Below, piece after piece: positions 1 to 7,384 of a stretch of 8,119 nt of DNA. A model generated the notes under the pieces. The model ran no database searches. It was not told the origin of the DNA and saw nothing but the letters and a program-made list of their open reading frames with translations. Position 1 is the stretch's first letter. Every line of letters starts with the position of its first letter. Made by a program: the position numbers and the translations under genes. Source of the DNA: Phycisphaerales bacterium UBA7708. GTDB taxonomy: Bacteria; Planctomycetota; Phycisphaerae; Sedimentisphaerales; Anaerohalosphaeraceae. The DNA lies in the NCBI GenBank assembly GCA_002482415.1, contig DLFY01000295.1:1298-9416 (forward strand), given 5' to 3'.

Positions 1-1289
1 TTAGACCCGGGATTAGTCAGCACCGTCAGAATATAGGCAAATGCGCAATCCCACCCCTCCTGCAAAGCCTGTTTGGTGATAATATAACGAATCCTGCAGT
101 TTTTGGACACCAATCCGCCAATGTCATCAACTTCTTTAAGTTCATCTTTTTCGCTGGTTTTGACTGCGATTTCTTCCGGCAATACATTGAGTTTTTTTAT
201 CAGGTGCTCCCGGACATCCTCCGCATGAATATACTTGCCGTCCCGCTGGTCTTTTCCTGTTCTTTCGACTTGTATCAAGTTGATGGGGCGAATATATTGC
301 CCGGTAGAAGCTTCAAGTTCGAGTGCTTTTTGCCTCAGGTGGTCCAGAAATTGATGACTTTCAAATAGAGTTTCTTTCCAGTCGCACGTTGCCTTGTTTT
401 TGATATGCAAATCAAACTTGACCATCTCCTCACGGTTCAGTTCAATCCCCGTAATATCCACAAGAATATTACTTCCCGCCGGCGGGGTGGCGGATAACTC
501 CACGATAATTGATGGATTAAAACCTCGCAGTGTCTCTTGTGCCGTATCGCTATACGCCTTATGCCCTTCATCTAAAATCAGGATAGGGTTCAGCGTTCTG
601 AGTGTATTGCCCAGAGACGTTTTTATTTGCCTGCCCCAGAAGGCATGGATGGTTTCAAATGTATCCAGATTGGGGATTTTTTGAAGTAGTTTTTTTTGTC
701 CTTCGGCATTGTCCTCGGCAGGAAAGAACTCCTGATATCCGCCGCTATCCTTAAACAGTCGCAGCACATTTTTGTTTTGACGTGCCGCCGACGGCAGCAT
801 CAGCATCAGCACCACCAGATTGTCCGCAATGTCCAGAGGCGTAAAACGCTCCATCTTTTCAAGAATTAATGTCCGCCCGCCGCTGGCTATATCCAAATGC
901 TGGCGGTAAGGGTGTTCGCGGTTACGAAGATTGCGAATGGTCTGGTTGTAAATCTGGGTGGTTGGCACAACCCACAACACCAGCCCCGTCTGTTTCTTCA
1001 GATAACAGCCGTTAATCAGGTCTATCGTCTTGACCGCCAGATACGTTTTGCCGCCGCCGGTCGGAATTTTCAGACAAAAACACGGAAGTGGCCGGCCCAT
1101 TCCGTCACGTCGGGATGAGTAACCGCGAAGAATATCCATCTTCCCCCAGGCCTTGGCCGGGAAGTCAATCGCTGAATCGTCGCCATAGTCTGCCACGATT
1201 CTGTCGTTTTTCTGCTTCAGTTCTTCCAGTTGACACAGATAGTCACGGACGATTCGCAGAGTCTTTTGTTGATATTCTTTGGGTTCCAT
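1..1289 (-). CDS. res: Type III restriction enzyme, Res subunit (5' part, cut by window edge)
   Basis: This is the ATP-dependent DNA translocase/helicase and endonuclease subunit of a Type III restriction system, working with the Mod protein encoded just upstream. The first 429 codons are visible and the frame is still open at the left edge, so the gene continues outside; family members are usually around 850-1000 residues. Seen: Walker A IPTGGGKT ending near residue 82, a DExH-type Walker B DEGHK at 240-244, SATPP at 266-270 (motif III), and a late helicase segment ALQEGWDCAFAY at 408-419 that is characteristic of Res proteins. The C-terminal PD-(D/E)XK nuclease would lie beyond the window, so cleavage competence cannot be judged. 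The ATG at 1289 is preceded by AAGG with a very short spacer, and the mod stop lies 11 bases upstream, so the two genes are probably co-transcribed and coupled. Family assignment is firm; completeness is unknown. Confidence 0.9.
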   Translation of the reverse strand, partial: MEPKEYQQKTLRIVRDYLCQLEELKQKNDRIVADYGDDSAIDFPAKAWGKMDILRGYSSRRDGMGRPLPCFCLKIPTGGGKTYLAVKTIDLINGCYLKKQTGLVLWVVPTTQIYNQTIRNLRNREHPYRQHLDIASGGRTLILEKMERFTPLDIADNLVVLMLMLPSAARQNKNVLRLFKDSGGYQEFFPAEDNAEGQKKLLQKIPNLDTFETIHAFWGRQIKTSLGNTLRTLNPILILDEGHKAYSDTAQETLRGFNPSIIVELSATPPAGSNILVDITGIELNREEMVKFDLHIKNKATCDWKETLFESHQFLDHLRQKALELEASTGQYIRPINLIQVERTGKDQRDGKYIHAEDVREHLIKKLNVLPEEIAVKTSEKDELKEVDDIGGLVSKNCRIRYIITKQALQEGWDCAFAYILTVLTNPGS

Positions 1290-1300
1290 TACCTTGTTCT

Positions 1301-2953
1301 TTACTTTGCCATCTTGTATATCTCAAATGGCAATTGCGCAAAATCAATCCGAAATCGGTCTAAATAATCCTGATCCAGATATTTGGTTGGCGCAAATACC
1401 AGCCGTCGTTTTTTCTTGTACGGCCCCAACGCCTCCGCCCGTTCCAGCGTTAATGCCGTAGCCTTCAGATACTCCATATCCGGCTTATAAAACAGATACA
1501 CCAACCAGTCCTTGCTTTCCCCGATAAAGTGGTTTTTCTCATCCACCGCATCCGGGTCAAATTCCTCTCCCGTCGCCGTATAGAACACATACCGTGCCAG
1601 TTCCCCGTAATCCGGCATATTTTTACCCGTCAGAATCTCATCCATCTCAATGGGTTTGCCTACGTCAAAATAACTGAAACTACCACCATATCCATTCTTG
1701 AGATCTTCGTCTTTTGCGTCATCCACTCCTTTTATTACACGGCGTACACGCTCCGCTGTTATCTTGTCCGCATAATCTTCGCACTCGATCAGGATAAACC
1801 GCCGATTACCCCCATCCTCTTTGTTCAGCGCCAAAACTGCTTGAGCAGTAGTTCCTGATCCTGGAAATGAATCTAAGACAATAGCATTCTCGTCGCAATG
1901 CAACGATATTATCCATTGAATAAGAGTGGTTGGCTTGGGTGTTTCAAAAATTTTCTTTCCGAATATATCTTTTAATTCTCTGGTTCCGTCGGCATTAAAC
2001 CCATAAGAATCTAACCATGTACTCCAGCCAACAGATTTCTTCTTGTCTCTGATTTTTACGTAAGGTACCCACCTTTCAGTCTGTCCATTATATTCAGCGC
2101 CTTCATCATAAGGTCGCTTTTCCCAATGAAGCAAATCGGAGTTTTGAAGAATTTGGATTATTTTTGGATTATCTTTGCCCCATCGCCAATGCCCTTCTCG
2201 ACCATCATTGCGAATGGGAAACACATTGGTTCCATCTGGAGCTTTTAAAGCATACCACTGTCCAGGACGGTCTGATCTAAGAGACGTTCCACCCCATTTT
2301 CTTAACTCACGCCCTTTTCGATATGGGCCTATCGAATCCTTAAGATTCAAATCTCCCGTAGATCGCTCTTCCTGTGTAATAGAATTGCTATCTCCATTAT
2401 GATAAATCAAAACGTATTCATGTCCTCCCCTCAAGCCAGTTTTTTCTTTGCCTCCGCTTGGCTCAGCTAGCCATGGGGCGCATGCAAGAATCTTATCTTC
2501 ACCAAAAATTTCGTTTAATAACAAACCTATATCAAAAAGTTCATTATCATCTATGGTAATTGCAATAATACCGTCAGGTGCTAAAAGTTCCCTTAGCAGT
2601 TTCAGTCTCGGCATCATCATACAGAGCCATTTATCGTGCCGGGTGAGGTCTTCTTTATCAACAACCTTGCCTAACCAGTCCTGCATCATCGGAGAATTGA
2701 CGTTGTCGTTATAAACCCATCCTTCATTGCCCGTATTATACGGCGGATCGATATAGATACATTTGACCTTCCCGGCATAAATCGGCAGCAGGGCCTTGAG
2801 CGCAATCAGGTTATCCCCATGAATGATCAGGTTGTCGTGCAGGCTCACCTTTTTTGTGAGACTTTTCGACTTGACCGGCACAAGTTCATGATATTTGACT
2901 GCCAAATGATAATTTTGAACAAAGGTTTTCCCTTTGAAATCCAGCCTTGCCAT
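1301..2953 (-). CDS. mod: Type III DNA methyltransferase, Mod subunit
   Basis: Site-specific DNA methyltransferase (by family probably N6-adenine) that supplies modification and target recognition for the Res subunit encoded downstream. In 550 residues the catalytic motif DPPYNTG (69-75) comes before the S-adenosylmethionine-binding motif DSFPGSGTT (361-369), preceded by FETPKP at 336-341. This is the beta-class order used by Mod proteins. The target-recognition region should lie between these motifs, roughly residues 150-335. The protein is somewhat shorter than well-known Mod subunits (about 640 residues), but no motif is missing. The ATG is well placed: AAGGGAG ends 5 bases before it. The gene is followed after 11 bases by res. 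The middle of the gene (about 1840-2600) is clearly AT-richer than both ends, suggesting a mosaic origin. No simple-sequence repeat of the kind that phase-varies other mod genes is present. Confidence 0.93.
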   Translation of the reverse strand: MARLDFKGKTFVQNYHLAVKYHELVPVKSKSLTKKVSLHDNLIIHGDNLIALKALLPIYAGKVKCIYIDPPYNTGNEGWVYNDNVNSPMMQDWLGKVVDKEDLTRHDKWLCMMMPRLKLLRELLAPDGIIAITIDDNELFDIGLLLNEIFGEDKILACAPWLAEPSGGKEKTGLRGGHEYVLIYHNGDSNSITQEERSTGDLNLKDSIGPYRKGRELRKWGGTSLRSDRPGQWYALKAPDGTNVFPIRNDGREGHWRWGKDNPKIIQILQNSDLLHWEKRPYDEGAEYNGQTERWVPYVKIRDKKKSVGWSTWLDSYGFNADGTRELKDIFGKKIFETPKPTTLIQWIISLHCDENAIVLDSFPGSGTTAQAVLALNKEDGGNRRFILIECEDYADKITAERVRRVIKGVDDAKDEDLKNGYGGSFSYFDVGKPIEMDEILTGKNMPDYGELARYVFYTATGEEFDPDAVDEKNHFIGESKDWLVYLFYKPDMEYLKATALTLERAEALGPYKKKRRLVFAPTKYLDQDYLDRFRIDFAQLPFEIYKMAK

Positions 2954-2973
2954 AGTTACTCCCTTTTGCGTCT

Positions 2974-3006
2974 CGACATGACCAGCCTTCCAAGCTGATC
3001 ATGTCG
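2974..3006 (-). promoter_or_regulatory. Hairpin in the mod 5' leader
   Basis: An inverted repeat with 13-base arms (2974-2986 and 2994-3006) flanks a 7-base loop. The single non-matching position is a C/A mismatch if read from the plus strand but a G-U pair in minus-strand RNA, so the fold favours the mod transcript. It ends about 20 bases upstream of the mod start and just before the AAGGGAG ribosome-binding site. No T-run follows it in the minus direction, so it is not a classical terminator. It could be a leader structure tuning mod translation, or an operator-like palindrome for a regulator. The structure is seen; the role is inferred. Confidence 0.6.
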
Positions 3007-3087
3007 GCCTTGTTTCCCGGGACAGGATAGGCGTTTTTTGACCAACTTTCAACCTCAAAATCCCCGGATTCTCCATGCTGAAAACTT

Positions 3088-3093
3088 ATTATA
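3088..3093 (-). promoter_or_regulatory. Candidate -10 box for the mod-res operon
   Basis: On the minus strand this is a perfect TATAAT in an AT-rich stretch, about 135 bases upstream of the mod start and downstream of the preceding operon's end. No good -35 match lies at the usual spacing (GCTTAT at 17 bases is weak), so the promoter call is tentative. Transcription from here would include the leader hairpin at 2974-3006. Confidence 0.4.
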
Positions 3094-3165
3094 AACTATT
3101 TCAATCCACAATAAGCAGTTTGTGCTTTATGCCGATTTCCCCCTGTCCATCTCAAACAATCCTCC

Positions 3166-3189
3166 AAAAATGGAAAATTTAAAATTTCC
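3166..3189 (-). terminator. Possible weak terminator of the ribE operon
   Basis: About 30 bases past the stop of the pseudouridine synthase gene, the minus strand reads GGAAA, an AT-only interior, TTTCC (3189 to 3172), then A and a run of five T (3170-3166). The stem is short and AU-rich with an imperfect centre, so intrinsic termination would be weak. Placement at the end of the operon is the main support. Confidence 0.35.
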
Positions 3190-3218
3190 TTAAATCTTCA
3201 ATCATCACTCAAAAATCG

Positions 3219-3947
3219 TCAATTCTTACTCGCCGCCCCCTCCGTCTCCCGGAGCTTCTTCATCAATCGCTGCAGCTCATCCGGCATCGGGGTCTCAAAG
3301 CTCATCGGCCGGCCGTCAACGGGATGCTTGAACGAAATCGACCTGGCATGAAGGGCCAGCCGCCGATGCGTATCTTTGGACATCCCGTATTTGCGATCCC
3401 CGACAATCGGACAGCCCTTGTCGGCCAGATGCACGCGAATCTGATTCTTCCGCCCCGTCAGCAGCGTAATTTCCACCAGACTGAACCGCCCGTTATCCCT
3501 GACCACACGATAGGCCGTGTGCGACAGCTTGCCTTTGGACGGGTCGTTGGTCGAATACACCTTGAACGCCTTGTTCTCCGCCAGGTACGAGCTGATCGTC
3601 CCCGCATCCGGCGTCGGTCGCCCCCAGACCACCGCCATGTACTTTTTCTCCGTCTGCTCCCAGTTGCTCTGCAGAGTCAGCTTGGCCTCTTCGCTCTTGG
3701 CAAAGATCAGCACCCCCGACGTCCACTGGTCGAGCCGATGCACGATATACACCCGCCGCGGCGACTTGGGATTGCCCTTGCGGACATAATCGGTCAGCAC
3801 ATAATACAGCGTCTTGTCCCGGCTGCCCTGGGCCGCCATCGTCAACAGGCCCGCAGGCTTTCGCACCACCAGGATCGCGTCGTCTTCATAGAGAATATCC
3901 AGCCCGCGCGGCAAATGTTTTCGACAAGGTTTTTTTTTCGATGGCAT
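3219..3947 (-). CDS. RluA-family pseudouridine synthase (242 aa)
   Basis: Converts specific uridines in rRNA or tRNA to pseudouridine; the target cannot be read from sequence. The catalytic segment HRLDQWTSGVLIFAK (70-84) carries the invariant Asp at 73, and the second family motif LLTGRKNQIRVHL lies at 162-174. There is no N-terminal S4 RNA-binding domain, as in the short RluA-type enzymes. The open frame extends upstream to 4100, but that part overlaps the rsmA 3' end and has no family similarity. The ATG at 3947 lies 7 bases after the rsmA stop with AGG suitably spaced before it, and gives a normal protein start, MPSKKKPCRK. Last gene of the ribE operon. Oddity: codons 4-6 are AAA AAA AAA in a nine-base A run, a potential slippage site near the start. 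Confidence 0.88.
   Translation of the reverse strand: MPSKKKPCRKHLPRGLDILYEDDAILVVRKPAGLLTMAAQGSRDKTLYYVLTDYVRKGNPKSPRRVYIVHRLDQWTSGVLIFAKSEEAKLTLQSNWEQTEKKYMAVVWGRPTPDAGTISSYLAENKAFKVYSTNDPSKGKLSHTAYRVVRDNGRFSLVEITLLTGRKNQIRVHLADKGCPIVGDRKYGMSKDTHRRLALHARSISFKHPVDGRPMSFETPMPDELQRLMKKLRETEGAASKN
3930..3938 (-). repeat. A9 homopolymer near the start of the pseudouridine synthase gene
   Basis: Nine consecutive A on the minus strand cover the end of codon 3 region and codons 4-6 (Lys-Lys-Lys). A one-base change in length would truncate the protein within its first residues, so the tract is a possible slippage point and also a possible sequencing-error point. The frame is intact as given. Confidence 0.8.
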
Positions 3948-3954
3948 GACAGAC

Positions 3955-4842
3955 CTATTTTCGTATTTGTTCCCAGCACAGATTGGCCATGTTGATATAA
4001 TCGCCCGCCGAAAGCTGCTCGGGACGATGATGCGGGTCCACAAACGCCTCGGCAAAGATTTCATTCCAGCCATGCACTTTACCCAGCCCGCCGGCGGCAA
4101 ATTTCACACAGGCCTTGAGCATCTTGCGCCGATGGCCCATAAACAGCGTGATAATCTCGCGGAATGTATCCATATCATGAATCTGCGCGGCCTTCTGCGG
4201 GTCGCGGATATAACTGACCATCGCCGACTCCACCTGCGGACGCGGCCAGAACACCGACGGTGACAGCTTGCGGAAAATATGCACATTGCCCGTCGCCGAC
4301 ATCAGAATGCTCAGCGTCCCGTAGGCGTCATGGTCGGGCAGTGCCGCCATCCGTTCGGCCACTTCCTTCTGCACCGTCACCACCATCGCATCCGCCGTAA
4401 CCGGCCCGGTAATCAGATTGGCCATCACCGCCGAACCCGCCCCATACGGCAGATTGGACACCAGCAGCAATCGCCCGCCCAGTTCCGCCCGGGCCTTCTG
4501 CACTGCATCCAGAATCTCAAAATGAATCGCATTCTTATTTTCCAGCACATCGCGATTGAACAGAATCACATTGGCAAACGGCTTCAACTGCGTCGATACA
4601 ATCCGGGCCAGCGGCGGGTCATACTCCACCGCAATCACCCTGCCGGCACGTTCGGCCAGCGCCTCGGTCATGGAGCCCGTCCCGGGGCCCACTTCCAGCA
4701 CCACATCCTGCTGATGAATATGCGCCTCGTCCACCAGCAGCCGCATCAGGTTCAGGTCAATCAGAAAATTCTGACCCAGCCGGTGCTTGGGCGTCGTCCC
4801 CGCCCCCGCCAGAAGCCGCTCGATATCCTGTTTAGTCTGCAT
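3955..4842 (-). CDS. rsmA: 16S rRNA adenine-N6,N6-dimethyltransferase RsmA/KsgA
   Basis: S-adenosylmethionine-dependent enzyme that dimethylates two adjacent adenosines in the 3'-terminal hairpin of 16S rRNA during late small-subunit assembly; its loss classically gives kasugamycin resistance. All family landmarks are present in 295 residues, a usual length: HRLGQNFL (20-27), motif I VLEVGPGTG (48-56), the acidic ribose-binding position VEYD (72-75), the catalytic NLPY (130-133), and FWPRPQVESAM (198-208). The C-terminal helical domain follows. The ATG at 4842 overlaps the end of pdxA by 11 bases, with AAAGGG a few bases upstream, implying translational coupling. The pseudouridine synthase starts 7 bases after the stop, placing two rRNA/RNA-modifying enzymes side by side. 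The pdxA-rsmA neighbourhood matches the well-known enterobacterial order. Confidence 0.96.
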   Translation of the reverse strand: MQTKQDIERLLAGAGTTPKHRLGQNFLIDLNLMRLLVDEAHIHQQDVVLEVGPGTGSMTEALAERAGRVIAVEYDPPLARIVSTQLKPFANVILFNRDVLENKNAIHFEILDAVQKARAELGGRLLLVSNLPYGAGSAVMANLITGPVTADAMVVTVQKEVAERMAALPDHDAYGTLSILMSATGNVHIFRKLSPSVFWPRPQVESAMVSYIRDPQKAAQIHDMDTFREIITLFMGHRRKMLKACVKFAAGGLGKVHGWNEIFAEAFVDPHHRPEQLSAGDYINMANLCWEQIRK

Positions 4843-5878
4843 GGCTGTGCCCTTTCACTTTGCCGCACTTGCGGGTACGGGCCATCTCAATGGCGACATG
4901 GATAGCCTCTTTCATGCTGCTTTCGCTGGCCACGCCGCGTCCGGCAATATCAAACGCCGTCCCATGCGCCGGCGACGTGCGAATCATCGGAATGCCGATG
5001 GTCACATTAACAGCCTTGTCAAACGCCAGCAGCTTGACCGGAATCAATCCCTGGTCGTGATACATCGCCACCACGCCGTCATACGCCCCGCGCGCCGCCT
5101 TCAAAAACAGCGTATCGGCCGCAAACGGCCCATAACACTCAATCCCCGCCTCCTGCGCCAGCAGAATCGCGGGACTGATAATCCGCTGTTCCTCATCGCC
5201 GAACTGTCCGTTCTCTCCGGCATGCGGATTCAATCCGCACACGGCAATCCGCGGCCGGCCAATCCCGAAGAATTCCTTGAGCGCATCATTGAGCAGATCA
5301 ATCGGCTCAAATACGCAGCCGATGGTAAACTTATTGCGAACATCAAACAACGCCTCGTGAATCGTCGCCAGCGCCAGCTTCAGCGGACCTGCCACAAACA
5401 TCATCGCCTTGCGCTGACTGTAGCATCGCTCCGCAAACAATTCCGTATGTCCCGGCCAGCGGGCATCCGCCATGTGCCAGCTTTCCTTGCTGATCGGCGC
5501 CGTCACCACCGCATCCAGAATCCCCGCCCGTGCCGCGTCAATCGCATCGATGCAGAAATGCAGCGACGCCTGGCCGCTGACTAAAGACGGCAGATGCAGC
5601 CACGAAGGAACTGAATATTCATCATAATCGGCAACGACCACCTGCCGCGGCAAATCCCGGCTGATTTTCTCGTGCGGCAAACGGAGCCAGTACGGCTCGA
5701 TTTCCAGTTGGTCCGCCGCATACTCAAGCTGTTCATCCAGCCCGAAGAGTATATATTTTGCCTGCCGACGCAGCAACGGATCGGCCAGAGCCTTGACCAC
5801 AATCTCAGGCCCTATCCCGCCCGGGTCCCCCATCGTAATGCCGACAACCGGCTCAAATGTCATGGATTCATCCGTCAT
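4832..5878 (-). CDS. pdxA: 4-hydroxythreonine-4-phosphate dehydrogenase PdxA
   Basis: NAD-dependent oxidation and decarboxylation of 4-phospho-hydroxy-L-threonine in the DXP-dependent route to pyridoxal 5'-phosphate; cytosolic and dimeric by family. Motifs in its 348 residues: GITMGDPGGIGPE (13-25), TAPISK (126-131), substrate-binding GHTE (143-146), LATIH (H174), NPHAGE (H219), GPFAAD (250-255), MYHDQG (H274), RTSPAHGTAFD (300-310). His174, His219 and His274 match the three divalent-metal ligands of the E. coli enzyme, so it should be active. The ATG at 5878 is 12 bases after the ribE stop, with AGAGAA upstream. The ATG at codon 6 is an alternative start that would leave PVVGITMGDP close to the N-terminus. 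The gene overlaps rsmA by 11 bases. Its partner PdxJ is not in the window. Confidence 0.96.
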   Translation of the reverse strand: MTDESMTFEPVVGITMGDPGGIGPEIVVKALADPLLRRQAKYILFGLDEQLEYAADQLEIEPYWLRLPHEKISRDLPRQVVVADYDEYSVPSWLHLPSLVSGQASLHFCIDAIDAARAGILDAVVTAPISKESWHMADARWPGHTELFAERCYSQRKAMMFVAGPLKLALATIHEALFDVRNKFTIGCVFEPIDLLNDALKEFFGIGRPRIAVCGLNPHAGENGQFGDEEQRIISPAILLAQEAGIECYGPFAADTLFLKAARGAYDGVVAMYHDQGLIPVKLLAFDKAVNVTIGIPMIRTSPAHGTAFDIAGRGVASESSMKEAIHVAIEMARTRKCGKVKGHSHAD

Positions 5879-5890
5879 CGATGTCGTTCT

Positions 5891-6532
5891 CTAAAACCCG
5901 AGTTCACGCAATTTGGATTCGGTCAACCCCTCATGGGCCGGCACGATACGTTCAAGCTGCTTGCGAATCGCTTTCACCAGAATATCCGTTTCAATGTTGA
6001 CCGCATCGCCCGCCTTCGACCGCCCCCATGTCGTACGGACAAGCGTTTCCGGAATCAGTGCCGCCGTCAGTGCCTTCTCCGTAACCGACGCCGCCGTCAG
6101 GCTGATGCCATCCAGCGCCACAGATCCCTTGACCACAATCTCGGCCATCAGCTCGGCCGGCGGCTCTATCGTAAACACGGAAAAATCCCCCTTCTTTTCA
6201 ATCGATACGATCTTCCCAACCCCATCGACATGCCCCTGCACAACATGCCCGCCAAAACGTGCCCCCGCCTGCATCGCCCGCTCCAGGTTGACGATCTGTC
6301 CTGTCCGAATATGATTAAGAGTACTTCGACTCAGCGACTCGCCGCTGACATCAAATCCGGCCGTATCCCCATGAAGACTCGTCACAGTCAGACAAACCCC
6401 GTTGACCGCGATGCTGTCGCCCAGTTTTGTCCCCTCTGCCGCCGCACCAAGACGAACCGTCAGCATCATCCCGCCCGCCCGCGGAACAACCGACAAAACC
6501 GTACCAATACTCTCTATGATTCCCGTAAACAT
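5891..6532 (-). CDS. ribE: Riboflavin synthase alpha subunit
   Basis: Catalyses dismutation of two molecules of 6,7-dimethyl-8-ribityllumazine to riboflavin, the last step of vitamin B2 synthesis; trimeric by family. The 213 residues show the expected tandem lumazine-binding domains. The first (about 1-97) begins MFTGIIE and carries GDSIAVNGVCLTV (38-50) and FDVSGESL (60-67). The second (about 98-195) has GGHVVQGHVDG (94-104), GSVALDGISLT (136-146), LIPETL (159-164) and VNIETDILVKAI (178-189). Length and the start are standard; AGGAAAG precedes the ATG with good spacing. It is the first gene of the operon. The promoter leaves a leader of only about 20 bases, so no FMN riboswitch fits. The other rib genes are not in this window, so ribE is separated from the usual rib cluster here. 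Confidence 0.97.
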   Translation of the reverse strand: MFTGIIESIGTVLSVVPRAGGMMLTVRLGAAAEGTKLGDSIAVNGVCLTVTSLHGDTAGFDVSGESLSRSTLNHIRTGQIVNLERAMQAGARFGGHVVQGHVDGVGKIVSIEKKGDFSVFTIEPPAELMAEIVVKGSVALDGISLTAASVTEKALTAALIPETLVRTTWGRSKAGDAVNIETDILVKAIRKQLERIVPAHEGLTESKLRELGF

Positions 6533-6561
6533 TCTTCTTTCCTATATATAGTGCATTCGGC

Positions 6562-6590
6562 ATAGTAAGATTGCCCGTCGGGATTGTCAA
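6562..6590 (-). promoter_or_regulatory. Sigma-70-type promoter of the ribE-pdxA-rsmA operon
   Basis: On the minus strand a perfect -35 hexamer TTGACA (6590-6585) is followed after exactly 17 bases by a -10 hexamer TACTAT (6567-6562). Transcription would begin near 6555, about 20-25 bases before the ribE ATG, leaving room for the ribosome-binding site AGGAAAG (6543-6537) and little else. It is the strongest promoter match in the window and lies just where an operon start is expected. Confidence 0.85.
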
Positions 6591-6752
6591 ACATCTTTTA
6601 ACCCCGGCCTGAATTCAGCCATTAACATAATATTACCAATAATATGATAGAGTATATGAGAATATAAGGCGACCACAAGACGAGATTGATTGGGCAGGGC
6701 ATATATTCAGATACAGGACATATCCACGCCGCATATATCTATTAGTATCACT
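6591..6752 (-). other. Non-coding spacer between the PEP-CTERM array and the ribE operon
   Basis: AT-rich stretch without a convincing ORF on either strand. It holds a weak 9-base inverted repeat with one mismatch around 6626-6647 (CATAATATT, a 3-base loop, AATAATATG), possibly an operator-like element upstream of the ribE -35 box. Nothing else is recognised. Confidence 0.5.
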
Positions 6753-6787
6753 AAAAAAGGCCGGACAAGTTTACCATCCGGTCTTTT
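6753..6787 (-). terminator. Intrinsic terminator after the PEP-CTERM array
   Basis: Arms 6755-6765 and 6777-6787 form an 11-base stem with a GC core (TCCGG/CCGGA), one mismatch, and an 11-base loop; on the minus strand the stem runs into six T (6758-6753). It begins 17 bases after the stop of the last PEP-CTERM gene and insulates the ribE promoter. In the plus direction the stem is also well paired (the mismatch becomes a G-U pair) and is followed by TTTT, so it could work both ways. Confidence 0.88.
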
Positions 6788-6803
6788 GCTATTACGTTTG
6801 TTG

Positions 6804-7384
6804 CTACGATTTACGCCTTAACAATATCCCACCAACCGCAAGCAGCAGCATCGTTGCCGGTTCGGGGATGATGGTGAACTTGATATTATCAATTGTTGCT
6901 GACGTACCAGAAGGATTATCTAATCTAATACTAAAAGTAGAGCCATCTCCCCATAATCCGGTCAAATAGCCTGTTGTCGAATTATACGCATAACCTGGTC
7001 GGCAAATAATCTCAATATGCTTTGTGTATGTAGCATTTTGGGAGCTGTATATTTGGCCAATCCATCCGCCACTAATTTGCGCAATGGCATAAGAACCTAT
7101 TGTTAGCCGATGTATATCTCCCCCCGAAATAACAAACTCTGAATAGCCTGCTAAACTTATATCCCAGATTCCACCTGCTCCCTCCTCAAGTGGCGAGGTA
7201 TTATGAATATTTAACTTGCTATAATCATAAAGCGTCAAAAAATCTCCCCCCCCCCTGTAACAAGCATAGACTGGGTTCCGGTTAACGTCTGCGCCCCAAA
7301 CCAGTCGCCATCTTTAATCTCAAAATCATACCCCGCAATTAACGTTGCAGACAATAATAAAAGACTGGTTACAGGAGTTTTCAT
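6804..7384 (-). CDS. PEP-CTERM secreted protein with frame broken at a poly-G tract
   Basis: Predicted secreted beta-solenoid-like protein carrying an exosortase sorting tail. Translation starts at ATG 7384 behind a strong GGAGGAAG and gives a short hydrophobic N-terminus, MKTPVTSLLLLSATLIAG, then about 25 residues up to ...SMLVT. At that point a G10 run (7246-7255) shifts the frame and a TGA follows nine bases after the tract. With one more G (or two fewer) the frame would continue as GGGGDFLTLYDYS and run to the TAG at 6804, giving 193 residues. The body repeats ISGGxIxxL/ISGGxIxQI at a period of about 19. The end is IPEPATMLLLAVGGILLRRKS: PEP motif, hydrophobic helix, basic tail. Paralogous to the gene ending at 7595. 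The start codon overlaps the stop of the small upstream ORF (ATGA). Function is unknown; no exosortase is in the window. An ATG-less internal start (TTG 7238) would give only the 144-residue distal part. Confidence 0.8.
6835..6875 (-). repeat. PEP-CTERM-encoding repeat, copy 1
   Basis: 41 bases that match 7623-7663 at 40 positions. It encodes the sorting tail TIIPEPATMLLLAVG in both paralogues. Identity at synonymous positions here is much higher than in the protein bodies, pointing to recent duplication or gene conversion of the 3' end. Confidence 0.85.
7246..7255 (-). repeat. Poly-G tract (G10) inside PEP-CTERM gene 1
   Basis: Ten consecutive G on the coding strand, starting at codon 44. 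As given the tract puts the N-terminal frame into GGG GGG GGG GAG and a stop after three more codons; G8 or G11 would join both halves. It occupies the same place in the protein (after I/L-V/I-T) as the G9 tract at 8035-8043. Candidate contingency tract, slippery frameshift site, or length error. Confidence 0.9.

Noticed and set aside
1301..2953. Simple-sequence-repeat phase variation of mod
   Set aside because: No tandem repeat or long homopolymer is present in the gene; the frame is intact throughout.
3948..4100. Longer reading of the pseudouridine synthase from 4100 (293 residues)
   Set aside because: The extra 51 codons lie in the rsmA 3' end, have no family similarity, and the ATG at 3947 has good spacing after the rsmA stop with an AGG upstream.
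3324..6565. Long plus-strand ORFs opposite the housekeeping operon (for example 3324-3995, 4279-4905, 4787-5584, 5672-6565)
   Set aside because: They are antisense to rlu-type, rsmA, pdxA and ribE genes, rich in Arg/His/Gln/Pro as expected from GC-rich antisense frames, and show no motifs.
6533..6600. FMN riboswitch upstream of riboflavin synthase
   Set aside because: The consensus promoter leaves a leader of only about 20 bases; there is no room for the aptamer.
6804..7238. PEP-CTERM gene starting at TTG 7238
   Set aside because: No ribosome-binding site there, no signal peptide, and a convincing N-terminal part with a strong GGAGGAAG site lies upstream, interrupted only by the poly-G frame break.
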